From Sorex araneus (Eukaryota > Chordata > Mammalia > Eulipotyphla > Soricidae), in NCBI RefSeq assembly GCF_027595985.1, contig NC_073302.1, positions 14,140,311-14,204,310 of the forward strand: a stretch of 64,000 nucleotides of DNA. The letters are read 5' to 3'. Both the position numbers and the translations under genes were made by a program. The notes beneath the pieces are model-generated. The model saw only the letters and a list, made by a program, of their open reading frames with translations, was not told the DNA's origin and ran no database searches. This document shows, piece after piece, positions 21,846 to 34,269 of this stretch (position 1 is its first letter; every line of letters begins with the position of its first letter).

Positions 21846-22199
21846 GTCAGAAATTCGCTTCCTACTCACTCCCATTCTCTGCTTCCTACTTTATATAAAG
21901 TAGTAAGAGTCATTTGATTTGATGGGGATATAGTCATGAGCCTTTAAGCCTGGAATTTTCTCCGTCACTTCTCTGCTTTACTATGTAGGAGGCAAGAAAC
22001 CCATGCTCTGCCAGGCTAAATCAGGTTACGAAAGCTTTGCCTCCATTATTATGATGAAGGGAGGGCTCTGTGCCCCTCCCACTGGGTGACCCACGAATGG
22101 CTACCCTCTAGAACTCAAGGAGACTGAAACTAGATCGTGATGGGGTTCAAAGAAGTACCAGGGCCTTGGGCAACAGGATTAGCAGCTTTTGGTGGAGTG
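21846..22199. other. Anonymous sequence
   Basis: Nothing recognised. Confidence 0.4.
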
Positions 22200-22345
22200 G
22201 ACTAAGGGCACACCCTGCAGTCCCACAGGCTGACCCCTCACCCTGAGCTCAGGAATCACTGTTAATGCTGAGTATGGGATCAAATTAGGGACCAGATGCA
22301 AAGCAAATGCCTGAATGCCTATTTAATCTATGTAGCCCAGCATTT
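22200..22345 (-). mobile_element. Decayed SOR-related SINE
   Basis: GAGCTCAGGAATCACTG, GAGTATGGGATCAAATTAGG and GATGCAAAGCAAATGCCTGA match a reversed SOR body and head. Confidence 0.5.
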
Positions 22346-22644
22346 GCACCTTTGATGGACCTGCCCATTTGGGGATCAGACTGGATTAGAAGCTGCTCTT
22401 GTGACTCCATGAATTTGGACAAGATGCCAGTCTAAAAGTTGAGTCTCCTCTTTTACAACCCCAGGATACTACCACGATCTCCTTCTGCGTTGCTGAGTGC
22501 CATCCTGCGTACAGAACAGTAAGCAGAGAGCCCGCGGCACACTAAGAATTATTGTGGTGGTTTCCTTTCTTCTTTTGTCAGTGCAGTTGAGGTGACCTAG
22601 TTCCACTGTGTCCCTGTTTTTTCTTCATCTTTGCTCTGTCTTTC

Positions 22645-22700
22645 TCTACAACACTGGTTTTCAAGTATAGTCCCTGGAGGGGAAGGATCTCTTATCACTG
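22645..22700 (+). mobile_element. MER5-like fragment
   Basis: ACACTGGTTTTCAAGTATAGT then CCCTGGAGG resembles the MER5 end CAGTGGTTCTCAACTGTGG...CCCTGGACC (hAT DNA transposon). Confidence 0.4.
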
Positions 22701-22919
22701 GAGACAAACAGTATCAAGGCAGACTCTACCGTTGTCCGGTTGGATCAAATGTTGTGTGGGGAGCTCAACTGCTTGACGGGAACAAGCTCTCCAAGTGATG
22801 TGCATGTAGATTTGAGACCAGTTTCCCTGCACTCTGTCTCTGAACAACTTCTTATTAGGATCCCTTGTAGCTTCTGCTGGGCTGATTCCATCCTTTTTGA
22901 TTTCACCCTTTACAACCTG

Positions 22920-23545
22920 TTCTGTACAAGGTTGATTTGAAAAATAATCCTCAATGGCTTTCCATCCTCTTTTGAGGAAAATGCAAATTTTAAATACATT
23001 CAAAAGGGCTTCTGTGATTTGGACTTTGCCTTCTCTCAATTTCCTCTATTTCCTTTGCCTCAAGGCAAAGCTGCATTCCCACACCTCTTTGCACTTCTGG
23101 CAGTTTTTCTGTTCCTCAGACACACCAAAGATTTTCTTCTGACTAGCCTGAAATGTCTCCCACCACCCCTGTATGTCCCTGTTCTATTTTCTGCTTTAGG
23201 ACTCAGTTTAAATGAGCCCTCTGAGAGGTTTTCCCTGATCTTCTCTCAACTCAAAGAAGCGCCACTCCTTCCCACCACCCAAATATACTTTTGTCGATTA
23301 TCAGGGGTCCTATTACTATATCATGTTTTCAATTTTCTTGTCATGTTTCCAAGTCTGCAGACTTTTCCTTAGCATAGGAGAAGGTTCTTGAGAATAGGGA
23401 CTTTGCTTACTCTGGGACACTGCTTACTTAGGTCTCAGTCTATCACAGCCTATGCCTTAAAGGAAATCACCTGGCACAGAGTAGATGCTTAATAACTGTT
23501 TGCTGGAAGAATTTATAGAGGGATGGAGGAATGAATAACTAAATT
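22920..23545 (+). mobile_element. L2 3' region, about 600 bp
   Basis: Landmarks in L2 order: CCTCAATGGCTTTCCATCCTC, GATTTGGACTTTGCCTTCTC, TTAGGACTCAGTTTAAATGAG, GAGAGGTTTTCCCTGATCTTC, GAGAATAGGGACTTTGCTTAC and GCACAGAGTAGATGCTTAATAAC. The frames here are not host genes. Confidence 0.75.
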
Positions 23546-24319
23546 AAAAGCATCAGAGGGTCCCAAAGGGGTCCTCATGGAAATCTGTCACGTAAATCCC
23601 TTCTAATCCAGTAATAGTACACCTCCAGGGTTGGTATAGCCTGGTAGTTTTCGAAAGGATCACTCTGTTCTCCCTGTCATTTGGGAAAATTTGGAACGAA
23701 AATATTTTGCAGAGATAATGACCAAAGACATAGATGGCATCAGTCAAACGTGGGTGATGCTAAGCACCCTGGAAAATGCAACTTCAGTTCACTAGCAATG
23801 CATCCCTTCTGCACCTGTTCCAGTGCAGGCCAATGGGATTCATTTGAGGATGCATGGTTGAGGTTAGTCACCCTATTTTATGGTAGCTGGAAACTGGGTT
23901 TGTAGGTACTTTTAAAACTCCCAGACTCTCTGAGACCAGTCAGACCCCATGCATCCACACTTACACTGATACAAACTTCCCACAGGCTCAGAGAGGGTTA
24001 AGCCTAGCCCAGACTGCAGTTATTTTGCTGGTGAGTTTTTATTTTCAGTGACTAATAGGTAAGAGGGACTTGAGTTCTCCTGGTCTGTGGAGGATGCTGC
24101 ATAAATGACATCTCTGAGGCCCAGGCCTGTGATTACTGAGCTGAGTATGAGCAATAGGATATTTTGAAGAGATAAAAATGTCTGACCAGCTAATAACTAC
24201 CAGACGCCAGCGTCACAATGGGGAGACAGTGGGGGGAGTGTTGAGAGAGGCGGGAGGGGGGAAGTGGTCAGAGGCTGTAACTCAGAGAGGTCTAGAGAGG
24301 AAGTCCTGCCAGACAATAA
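23546..24319. other. Anonymous sequence
   Basis: Nothing recognised; a G-rich purine stretch lies at 24222-24262. Confidence 0.4.
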
Positions 24320-24840
24320 ACATGGATGTGCCTATCACATAATCAGACACATGCATTACACAGACATTTAGATAGATCTAGAATACAGCCTGTTAAAAGA
24401 CATCAACCACCCCCAGACACATTATTTTAACCTATAAAACACAGACGACACACAGAGACACCCCCAGTATGCCACAATATAGAATACATCCTCCTCAGGC
24501 ACAGGTCTACACAAAACACACAGCCTCCAACTTGAGACCCACTCACAGAGCAAAGGATACACAACAAACACACAAATCACTCTTTCAGGTGGTGTCTAGT
24601 CATGCGTGAGATACACAAATAACCACAAACACCAATACACAAAGACACACTCATACCTGTTACTCAGCAGTGCATGGAAAGCAATGTATGTAAGTACAAT
24701 GCAAGTTCAGGTAACAGATTCACAAGGAAGCACACACATGGGCACAGTCCATTAAAACACACACACACACACTTTACTTCACATGTAAAGTACCACACAC
24801 ACACACACACACATACACAACTTCGTACCGATAACTAGCC
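24320..24840. repeat. Decayed CA-rich tract with two CA microsatellites
   Basis: About 500 bp strongly biased to A and C on the plus strand, full of ACACA words. Clean CA arrays remain at about 24757-24772 and 24794-24812. It reads like an old expanded CA repeat that has mutated. Confidence 0.7.
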
Positions 24841-25334
24841 ACAGAAACCTAAACCGTACCTGTGTGGGCGTTCTTCCTTTGCTAATAGATATTTTTAAAA
24901 AATCAACTCTCAGACCTCTACTTAATAACACGAACCTATCAACTCAATATACAAACATTACTCTGAAACTGCCAGATTAAAAAATCATCAAGTACAGAAA
25001 ACTAATGTGTCAGGGGAGCCTCTCTCACCTTTGTAGATATTAATGCTTGTGATAATCATCCTTCCTAGAGGCAGAAAAATCCGACCTCAGCGCAGACCTT
25101 TCTCTCATCTTCTCTGGCTGCAGTGGGAGGAGAGCAGGTGTGGGAACGGAAGCCCACACGTGAGCTCGTGGGAAGCACAGGTAGCAGGAGAGCAGGTTAT
25201 GGCTCTCCGGGGTGATACTAATCTTCCCTGAGACCAGGGGCTTGTTGTTTCCCATTTCTGAACTTCAATTTCTTCATTTGTACAATAGGTCTGGACTGGG
25301 GAGACATCTCTGTTCAATCCTTAATAGTGTCAAG
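24841..25334. other. Anonymous sequence
   Basis: Nothing recognised. Confidence 0.4.
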
Positions 25335-25500
25335 GAGCCAGAGACATAGTACGGTGGGTAAGGTGCTTGCTTTGTTTGTGTTTAATAACCAGTTTCATAC
25401 CAAGAATCTCACAGCACTGTCAGGAGTGATCCCTGAGCACAGAACTAGGAGTCAGCTCTGAGTGTGAGCCTCTTTACAAAAACAAAAATAATAATAATTA
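25335..25500 (+). mobile_element. Decayed SOR-like SINE
   Basis: GACATAGTACGGTGGGTAAGG, then GTCAGGAGTGATCCCTGAGC and an A-rich AATAATAATAATT tail. A head-only relative (GGCATAGTACAGTGGGTATGG) lies at 26157-26180. Confidence 0.65.
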
Positions 25501-25571
25501 AGTTCCAGTGATTACGTTCCAGTGTTAAATGATTCAGGGCCAGTATCCAATTTAATATTTTATAATAATTT

Positions 25572-25740
25572 TTTGTTTTGGTTTTGGGGCCATACCCACT
25601 GGTATTCTGGGTTTACTCTTGGCTCTGCACTCAGGGATCACTCTAGGTGGGGCTAGAGGGACCATATGTGGTGACTGGGATTAAAATAAGGTTTACTGTA
25701 TGGAGGGCAAGAACCCTACCTGCTGTACAATGGCTTCAGT
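25572..25740 (-). mobile_element. Decayed SOR-related SINE
   Basis: TTTTGGGGCCATACCCACTGG, CTCTGCACTCAGGGATCAC and GAGGGACCATATGTGGTGAC in reversed order; an older variant with a GGGGCCA tail end. Confidence 0.65.
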
Positions 25741-25754
25741 TCTCACTTAAAGCA

Positions 25755-25890
25755 TTTTTGAGTGGGCTCTGTTACCATACCCATTTCACAGATGGGGAAG
25801 TGAAAGCACAGTTTGGTCAGGAGACTTGTCCAAGATCTCACTCACTGGTGATTTTTAGCCTGGATTCAAGGCCACTCTTCTGTGATGGAG
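25755..25890 (-). mobile_element. MIR element, minus strand
   Basis: CCATTTCACAGATGGGGAAGTG, GAGACTTGTCCAAGATCTCAC and TAGCCTGGATTCAAGG match reversed MIR well. Confidence 0.7.
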
Positions 25891-27233
25891 AGATCTACCC
25901 CTCCTACCGCCACACTGAAGTTGACTGCAAGTTTCTATAGTGTTGGCAAAAAATAACCCATATGAGTCAGAGCTCAGGATTTTGTAAGATACATCTTATA
26001 CTGGAAATTCTCCACCAGGATTCAGGAGCTGGGAAAGATTTTGGTTTTCAGGTCTCCTCCAAGATATTATTTATCTGACACAAGTTCGTAGCACACCTTC
26101 AGAGTATCTTGCGAAGTTTCACCACCTACATTCTCCATGGCTGGTTAGGAAGCCAGAGGCATAGTACAGTGGGTATGGTGCTTAAAAAATAGCAACATAT
26201 GGACGATCCTTCTCTAAAATACCCTTACTCCTACTCTGCTACCTATGATTGGTAACTTTGGTTTAATCAATATGTATTGATTCTATAAACACCCTTGAAA
26301 TCCCATGTAGGCAGTTCGTTTAGGGAATTATGTAGTTTTTGTCCTTGGGTATTCTACACTGCAGTGTGGTTATACATGGACAAAGACTTTAGAGTCTTTC
26401 TCCTGAGGTTGAAGTATTGACATGGTGGCTTCAGTGTTAATTCCCTGTGGATCATCAATTGGCTCCCTTTGGTTGAGGGTGATTCAATCAACCCAGATGT
26501 AGACATTTGCAATATACATCTACCTATCTCTGGGGTAAGCAGGTGACACCAGAAGTGGCATAGTTAATATAGTAACAAGAAACACAGGGACCTCTTAGTG
26601 TCCCCTATTTGACTTATGTTTCCTGAATTCCTTTTCCATCTCATTCCATCAGAGGGCTTTGATTTTCCAGTCTCCCTGCTTTTGCTGAGTTACTGACTTC
26701 TCTTTTCTTTCATTTATAAAATTTCCTCCCAACTTTGATATATCATACTATATTTGGTCATGACAAACCTTGTGTTTTAGATTACTATGGAATTCAAAGA
26801 TTTATACCCTTTGATTTCTTTTTTTAATAATGTTATCCAAATGGACCTTTGGTGGAAAATTCACTATTCTTAGTCATCCTTTCTATTCCTCCAATGCTTA
26901 AAGAAAGGAAATGTAATTTTGCAGGAATAGGTGGACAGGACATCTATAAGGGAAAAACATGTTCTCTATGTTTGTATATGCATATATCCATATATGTATG
27001 AAAAACATGGGTGAAAAAACAACCTTTTCCCTTACCAAGAGCGAACAAATGAATTCTGGGATGTGGGGGTTCCATAAATACATTGTCTGATTTAATTTTA
27101 TTCTTTTCCACTGGAAGGGACTTTTTCCACAACTCATGCCTTTTTTACAGACCCTCAAGCTGAACACCAACTTCTTTAAAACCTTGTATACAGGTACCCA
27201 TTGCCCCCATCCCATTTTAACACCTGAATATCA
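25891..27233. other. Anonymous sequence
   Basis: About 1.3 kb with only a SOR head fragment at 26150-26190. No exon recognised. Confidence 0.45.
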
Positions 27234-27507
27234 CCTTATAGTATGTAGTACTATCTGTATCACTGTCATCCTGTTGTTCATCAATTTGCTCGAGTGGGCA
27301 TCAGTAGTGTCTCCATTGTTAGACTTTTTGTTACTGCTTTTTGCATATTGAATATGCCATGGGGAGCTTCTCAGGCTCTACCGTGTGGGCAGATACTCTC
27401 GATAGCTTGCTGGGCTCACTGAGAGGGCTGGAGGAATTGAACCTGAGTCAGCCACGTGCAAGTCAAATGCCCTACCTGCTGTGCTATTGCTCCAGTCCTT
27501 ATAGTAT
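27234..27507 (-). mobile_element. SINE-2 copy with target-site duplication
   Basis: Full minus copy (about 27245-27496) with the tail CTGTATCACTGTCATCC, GTCTCCATTG, ATATGCCATGGGGAGC and a head ending TTGCTCCAGTCC. The 11-bp duplication CCTTATAGTAT lies at 27234-27244 and 27497-27507. Confidence 0.85.
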
Positions 27508-27795
27508 ACTGGTAATAATATTAGAAAATCTGAAAACTGGGAGACTGGAAATACCTGGGTCAGTGCACATAGGGATGATCAGAAGATAGAAACAAAATCA
27601 GCATAAATAGAACATTAGAGAACAGGATAGAAGGTTTTGTATTCTAGAGATAACTGTCCATGGAAAGTGAATTAATTTCTGCATTCAAATTCTACCTGCT
27701 GAAAAGATCATACTGAACAAGAGAAACAGTATCTCTGCACTTTGAGAGACTAGAAAAGTCTAGTATGCAATTGATAGAATTATTTAACCCCAAGC

Positions 27796-28047
27796 AACAT
27801 ATATATGTGAATCTACACAGCGGGTAAGGCATTTGCCTCACATGCTGCTGACCCAGGTTTGATTCCTCCGTCCCTCTCAGGGAGCCTGTTAAGCTACCAA
27901 GAGTATCCCACCCACATGGCCGAACCTGGCAAGTTACCCGTGGTGTATTCGATATGCCAAAAACAGCAACAACAAGTCTCACAATGGAGATGTTGCTGGT
28001 GCCTGCTCGAGCAAATCAATGAACAACAGGATGACAATGCTACATTG

Positions 28048-28091
<44 letters not shown>

Positions 28092-28094
28092 GTA
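27796..28094 (+). mobile_element. SINE-2 copy, plus strand, tail grown into CA repeat
   Basis: The head with CACAGCGGGTAAGGC and B box AGGTTTGATTCC, the body GCAAGTTACCCGTGG, TTCGATATGCCAAAAACAGC and GCCTGCTCGAGCAAATC, then a CATTGCTACA tail leading to (CA)n. An approximate duplication ACATATATGT flanks it. This copy best shows the sense orientation of the family. Confidence 0.85.
28050..28086. repeat. CA microsatellite in a retroposon tail
   Basis: About 18 CA units placed exactly at the 3' end of the SINE-2 copy. Confidence 0.97.
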
Positions 28095-28129
28095 TATAAC
28101 TCCTTAAGTAAATATATAAATGGGTAAAA

Positions 28130-28770
28130 CTTAAGAGAAGATGGGCTCATGTCACTCTCAGAGGAAGCTAAGAGAAGACATCCTAGGAACAGTGACATTT
28201 AAGCTGAAACATGGTTGTTAAGTGAAGGTGTGCAAGATTATTCTGGGAAGAACAAATAGCATCTATATAGATGAGAGGAAGAATCACTCATTCATCAAAA
28301 AAGGATATGATGCTCAGAGCCCTTAATAAAGGGAGAGAATTGTTGAGATATGATTGAAAGTTATGCATGGCTAAAGCAGGGACTATCTTGTAAAACACTA
28401 CAATATTTTGTTTACTTTTCTTCTGGGGGTAATGAGACAGATTTGGAGCATTGAAAATCAAGAAATAGCAAGCTTATATGTGCTTTTTTTTACCAGAATT
28501 TTTTTCCTTTAAGCTTGGACTGAAAGAGTAAGTAGGGAAGATGAAGGTCAGATAGGCAGTGACTGTGGTAATACAGGTAAGAAGAACAGTTATCATTTTC
28601 CATATGATGCCATACCAGTGGGGTTAGAAAGTGGATGGATGCAGTGTGTATCGAGGATATAAAATTGGAAGATTAGACACAGGTGGTGTTGGAGGAGAGG
28701 CAGGTATTGGTGATGGCCCCCAAGTTTCTTGTTTGCCAGGCAGTGTTCACCGACTCTTTAGAGAGAATGA
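28130..28770 (-). mobile_element. L2 fragment, minus strand, about 640 bp
   Basis: Landmarks in reversed L2 order: AGTGACATTTAAGCTGAAAC, GAGACAGATTTGGAGC, CAGTGACTGTGGTAATACAGG, GGAGAGGCAGGTATTGGTGATGG and CCCCAAGTTTCTTG. Decayed throughout. Confidence 0.6.
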
Positions 28771-29339
28771 CTAGTCTGTTGAAATAGATTTGCCTTGCTC
28801 TGTGACTGATGTGGGTGAGTCCCTACCCACATGTCTTATCCATTCTGAAGTTTTCTAGTTTGGAGAATCATAAAGTGGGAATAGTGGTACCCATCTTGTT
28901 AAGAATGTTTATGATGATCAATTGGAAATGTAAGCATAATGCTTGGTTCTCAAAAAACGTTGGAGGTTATTCTCATTATCGTCCACCTAGCTGCTATGAT
29001 CTAGCTTTTATGCCATTCAAGTCAGAGTCTTTTAGATTTCCTTCATGATAAAAATCCTTGGATGCTTAATAAATATATAACTCCTAGACCCTTTTGTGGC
29101 TCTAACCCTAAAGATTTGACATGGGCTATGGCAGTTGAACTTTGTACTTTGTAAAAATTCCTGTTTTACAGGAAGAGATTCTGATCATTGAAGAAATTGA
29201 GGTGACACTGCTTTTGTTTAACAGGACGAAAGCGTTTGTCGTTTATTTTATGGTCATGAGAATCCTAGTATTTGCCATCTTCTTGTGTTTCTACTTTGCA
29301 TTATTATTATTTTGCAATGTACTTATCTTTATCTTTCCT
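28771..29339. other. Anonymous sequence
   Basis: Nothing recognised. Confidence 0.4.
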
Positions 29340-29660
29340 AATAATAACCACCACTTCAGGAATGCTCATTACATGCCAAACATTATGGGAAGTACTTTAC
29401 ATATATTATCTTACCTAATTCCCCAGATATCCTTTCATCAGCTGCTGATAAAGAAATTAATAGCAGCTATTTTATATTGTGCCTTTAAAAACGTGCCAAA
29501 TATAAATCTAGGCACCTCTCAGGCATTGTCTCATTTGCTCCTCCACATCAGCTCTCTGGGATAGGAATTACAATCCCTATTTTAGCAGGAAGGTAGCTAA
29601 GTTCAGAGAGGCAAAGCACGTTGCCCCTGGATGCTCCACCATAGGCAAAGGGAAAAAGTG
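29340..29660 (-). mobile_element. MIR/L2-type fragments, minus strand
   Basis: CTCATTACATGCCAAACATTATG with GTACTTTACATATATTATCTT, then CATTGTCTCATTTGCTCC, CAATCCCTATTTTAGCAGG and TTCAGAGAGGCAAAGCACG match reversed MIR blocks twice over. Confidence 0.55.
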
Positions 29661-32399
29661 CAGAATTTGAGCAAAGGCAGATGTGGAGAGCAGGATAAAT
29701 CTCCCGACTTCTGCAGGGAGAACATAACTTCTGCAAGCTGACACCACTCATGATAACTCCATAGACCATCCCCACCCAGAGGCAGCAAGCAATCAGGGAC
29801 AATTTATTGTCTTTCTTCTTGAGTTGCTTGAGGAGAAGACAGCTGCGGCACCCATTTGGGTACCTGGGGAGAAAAGTGGGTGAAGAGAAGCCAGCACTAT
29901 ATGTTCTCTGTTGATCAGGGTTAAATTTAGGACAAACTAAGAATGGCTTCTCTTATGTGTAGGGCATGGGGTCAGAGTTGACACCTTTTAGAATCTGGGG
30001 ATGCCAGAGAGGTCTGCATATATTTGGAAAGTCTTCGTATGGAATGTAATGACACCTGGTTACCAGTGCATTTATTTATGGAATATTTACAGATTACACA
30101 GAGATGAATTGGATAGAGATACTATTCTCAAGGAACAAGAAAGAAAAGCTAATCATCAATCCCTTTCTGTTAAGCAAAATGAGTAAAAAGCAAAAACAAC
30201 TCACTTAAGCCCTGTCTCCCGGCAATTTCTCCATTAAGTAAGGACTGATGCTTGGAAACTCATTTCTCTGAACCCCACTAGACATTCTAAGATCCTGAGT
30301 CAGCCACACTTCACTTGTTTGACATTGGAATCACCCCCCTCCACCCCACACAAACTGAGGATTATTCTTCACTAGCCTCTGACCCTCAGAGAGCCAGTTC
30401 TTTGGTTAAGGAAGACAGAATTATGGTAGAATTATTTCATCCTGTAAAGAATCTAATGTAATCTAAAACCCATCAATGTCTGCAGAAAGTGGGATTTAGG
30501 AGCCTTGTCAGTCGTGTACGAGCAAAGAGAATAATTGATCAGTGCAACCTTCTCTTTAAAAACACTTCACATCCTAAAACATACTCATCATTTACATATG
30601 AACTAGCACTTTGGAACTTCTGAGCACTTGATTCCCATTATCCCATCAAGTTACACAAAAATCTAGGGAGATGTATGAGGAGAGAGACTCAGAGTATTTC
30701 TGTGTCTTGCCCTGTGTTTCATGGAGACCTGGGCCCTCACTCAGAATTCGTTGCTTCATTCGCTAGACCGAATCAAACCACCCTTCAGGTTTCTGTTTGC
30801 TTGACTGAAAACCCTATTTCTCATAGGATTTTTTCACCTGCCTTCAATCATTTCTGATGTGAGGTAGAAATGCAGCTATATTAAAGAATGATCCCATCAA
30901 ATTTTGGAACAGAATTCTAGCAAGAGATGAAGTGTTTCTGGTTGAGAGCTCTTTATTCTTCCAAGTTAGTGCCAAGTTCAAGAAGCTTCTTGTATCGTAG
31001 TTCAGAAGAGTCTTCTTCAAGAAGAGACCTCCTAAGTGGCTAAGCCCCAGATCATTCTAATAATTGCTATCACTTGGCAGAACCATTGATGTCTCAGCAA
31101 GCAACTCAAGTTTGTGTCAAACAGATGGTAAGCATGTTTAGAATAGATCTTTCTAGTATTTTCCATGCAACTCTATGCCAGGAGACAAGTATACAGCTGA
31201 TTCATTCTCTCATACACTTGGCCTGTGTGTTCTACCAATCTGGGTTTCTCAGGAATTGGATCCAAGTCATGTCAGCTAGCTCAGGGAGTGAAAAAAAAAT
31301 AGTCTGAAAAATAATGGTTGGCCAAGTCAAGACACTTCAGACCTGGGATGTTGAGAGGGTAATTTTTGTTTTGCTCCATATGCCTTTCACCTTTTGTTTG
31401 CCTGAGAGGCAGGGAGAAATAGCAGGGTGGACCATACAATCAGTCATGGGATTGCATGGGAATCTGAGGAGTTACAATATTGCTTCCACATTTTTGCTTT
31501 CACTTCATCTGTCATATTTCTCTTCAGACACAACCTAGCTCCATTTCTGACCCATTGCATTAATTAGATAAGTTATCCAACACAATCTCAGCAATCCAGA
31601 AACTCTCACACATAAGTAGGATCAGTTCTCAGCAACAAATTTGGCCAAACAATACTAGAGTAGGGAAGACTCTAATCTGTGATGACGCAATCTCAGCATT
31701 TTCCTAGGTAGAGTGTCATTGGTTTAGAGTTCCCAAAACAAATTGAATTGCATTAGTATAGTTACTTAAGAGTATATTCTTTCCCTCTCAAAGAGAAAGT
31801 GACAAATTATGGGTCACCATCCTGACAGAGAAATGTAGATGCAGAAAGGTATCTTGAGAGAGCCATGTAGCCAAGTGGTGCTGGAGCTGGATCTTTTGTT
31901 CCCTCTCTCTGAACTGGGCTCTTTCCTACATCCTTCCTTAGGGATTCACTTATTTACACTTTGCTTCATTCCAGAGAGGATTTCAGGCATTCACTCCTCT
32001 CACAAAGTTTAATATCTTGTCATTACCATTTACCACCTTTGAATCATAGAAGTTTAGAGCTTCCCCTCATAAAATGTGGTATGCTTGTATATCAGGAACA
32101 TACATTAATTCTAATCTCCCTTGGGACTTAAAAGTTGTTTTTCCGGAGACATCATTTTTTATTCTAGAGTTTTACAGTGACTTTGTTAAGAAGCAATAAT
32201 GTCTATAATAGGATTTGGCTATTTGACAAAGTTTCAGAAGTATTTGAAGCTCCCGATAAGAATACAGGCTAAGACATTACTTTTTTTTTTTTTAGGTTAA
32301 ATGCTAGCCTTGCCACCACCTGGGTCAGATTTAATCAGCTTTTAGACCCTTGCCTTTAATATATGCAAAGTGGAGTGTTCTATCTAATGGTGACTTATG
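29661..32399. other. Anonymous sequence
   Basis: About 2.7 kb. A possible minus MIR lies at 30600-30720 (GAGCACTTGATTCCCATTATC). No exon, RNA gene or young repeat recognised. Confidence 0.45.
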
Positions 32400-32800
32400 T
32401 GTATTAGTAGGCCTATAGTTCTAGGAGTTAAACATTTTGTATATATGATCTGTTTAAAGTCTTACAGTGAAATAGAACCATGACATAAATAACATTAGAA
32501 CCCCAAGTTCATAGACAAGGAAATGGAGACTTGAATAACTAAGTAATTTTCTCAAAGTCACACAGCAAAGAAATGCAGAGCAGGTATTTAAATCCAAGTA
32601 GTGTGTTCCTAGGGTCATTTATATTTTCTATCATTCATAGGGTTACTCTCACATTCAGTTAGTCATGACTAGTGTTTCTTGGGTGCTTACTATGTTCCTG
32701 ATACTATGTGCATCAATTTGCATGCATTAGTCTTTTTAGTCCTCATAATATGAAGTCTCAGTATATAATAGGAAATGTAGAGAAATTCCTTTGATCTTGT
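32400..32800 (-). mobile_element. MIR-type fragments, minus strand
   Basis: At 32495-32620: GACAAGGAAATGGAGACTTG, CTCAAAGTCACACAGCAAAG and ATTTAAATCCAAGTAG. At 32650-32765: GGTGCTTACTATGTTCCTGATAC, then a TTAGTCTTTTTAGTCCTCA block. Two reversed copies. Confidence 0.6.
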
Positions 32801-33249
32801 TCCTATTTGTTTATTTATTTATTTATAGTTTGAAAGTGAGACCGAACCAGAGGGTATGTGATCTGACCTTCCCAAACTATGAAACAAGACATTAAAACTG
32901 GGACCAAAAAACAAGTCTTAACTTGATCACTCTGTCAGGACCAGCTGACCACTACCTTAGTGGAAATGAATGGTTGATGGATGGCAGAGAAGACCCAAGA
33001 GGTGGCATGACCTCTCCTTGCACCTTCACTGACTCCTATCATCCCTCCCAGACTGGCTTCACCTCTGCCTGTAGTAACTTATTCTTCCTGCTCAGAGGTC
33101 CACCAAGAAGATTTCCAGCCTTTGTTCACACCGTATTCTCTCTCCGAAGTGTGGATTTGTTCACCTGGGGATTCTTGATTACATTTGCTGCTTTTGCTTT
33201 TCTACCCCAGGCAAAACAAATACTTCCTGTTATACGGAAAGTTTGTCTG
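32801..33249. other. Anonymous sequence with a short TTTA array
   Basis: TTTATTTATTTATTTA at about 32809-32826. The 153-codon frame from 32923 ends in MIR-like sequence and shows no family features. Confidence 0.4.
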
Positions 33250-33360
33250 TCACAGAAACATTATTCAGTTGATTTGGAATCTGGTGCTGATCCACTGGGC
33301 AAGTCACTTAGCTTCTCTGTGACTCATTATTTACGTTCATTTGAAGGCCACACCAATAGT
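33250..33360 (+). mobile_element. MIR fragment
   Basis: GGGCAAGTCACTTAGCTTCTC followed by TGTGACTCATTATTTACG is the conserved MIR core. Confidence 0.6.
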
Positions 33361-33639
33361 ATCTTCTTCCTATGCTTGTTGTAGAGAAAAAAGAAACACT
33401 CTATGTAAGTTGACTTGGCCGTGAATACATTCAACACAAAGGATAGACTTTTGTTCCCTTGTCATTAGTGTTTAGGACCAAGCCAATCTCTCATATCCTA
33501 GTCATTTATAAAGGCTGAATATGAATTTGCTTTCCACCCAAAAGTGTCTGATTCCCAAAGAGGGGTGGGATGAGGGAGCAGGCAGAACTATGGAGACTGG
33601 TACAGAAAATGTTTCCCAGGGGAATTTAAATAGATGACA
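33361..33639. other. Anonymous sequence
   Basis: Nothing recognised. Confidence 0.35.
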
Positions 33640-33815
33640 GCCATTTATTTATTTACTCATTCACATGTTCAATGCACAGTGATTGTATTTCCTGTGTACC
33701 TGACAGTGTTCCAGGAATGGGGATAAGTCTTGCTCAACAAGACCAGTACGGCTCTTTTCATCATGCTTGTGGTCTTTTGAAAGTAAACAGAGATAAATAG
33801 TTTTACACCATTTAA
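33640..33815 (-). mobile_element. L2 3' end, minus strand
   Basis: TTATTTACTCATTCACATGTTC, CCTGTGTACCTGACAGTGTTCC, AGGAATGGGGATAAGTCTTG and a CATGCTTGTGG block are the reversed L2 terminus. Confidence 0.65.
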
Positions 33816-34269
33816 CTCAAACCATTTTCAAGAACAAATGCCTTAAAATGATCCTCATTAACTTCATCTGCTGAAAACTCCAGGTCTTCCTATAGTTGAG
33901 GTGGGTGACCTCCCCCAACTCTCTGTACTTCAGAAGACCCAACAGCCATGCCGAGTTAAATAATTAAATACCCAGTTCAATGTTCTGGATTTTGTGGAGC
34001 AACATGTTCAAACTCTACAACTCTGACATTCCAGTAGGAGCATACCAGCTTGGGCAGGATGTAACACAGAAGTCAACCAATGCCAATTAACAAAAACATT
34101 GACATAGAAGAGTTGATTTGCAGCAAGACGGTAGTAAAACTTCAGACAAGAACTTAATGTTTCCCTGGTGAGATACAACGATTTTTATATATTTTTTTAC
34201 TTCAGAAATTAGTTTTTGATTATTCCATTATCTATGTAATGAAACAAGCAGCATAAAGTAAATTATTGT
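33816..34269. other. Anonymous sequence
   Basis: Nothing recognised. Confidence 0.4.

Noticed and set aside
24222..24262. G-quadruplex-like purine run
   Set aside because: G-runs are irregular and separated by A-rich spacers; weaker than the run at 17440, so not reported as a feature.
32923..33384. 153-codon open frame
   Set aside because: No recognisable domain; its 3' part is a MIR core, and there is no convincing splice or start context.
33600..33820. Paired ATTTATTTATT motifs as AU-rich mRNA elements
   Set aside because: They are the reversed end of an L2 element; no transcript evidence is visible.
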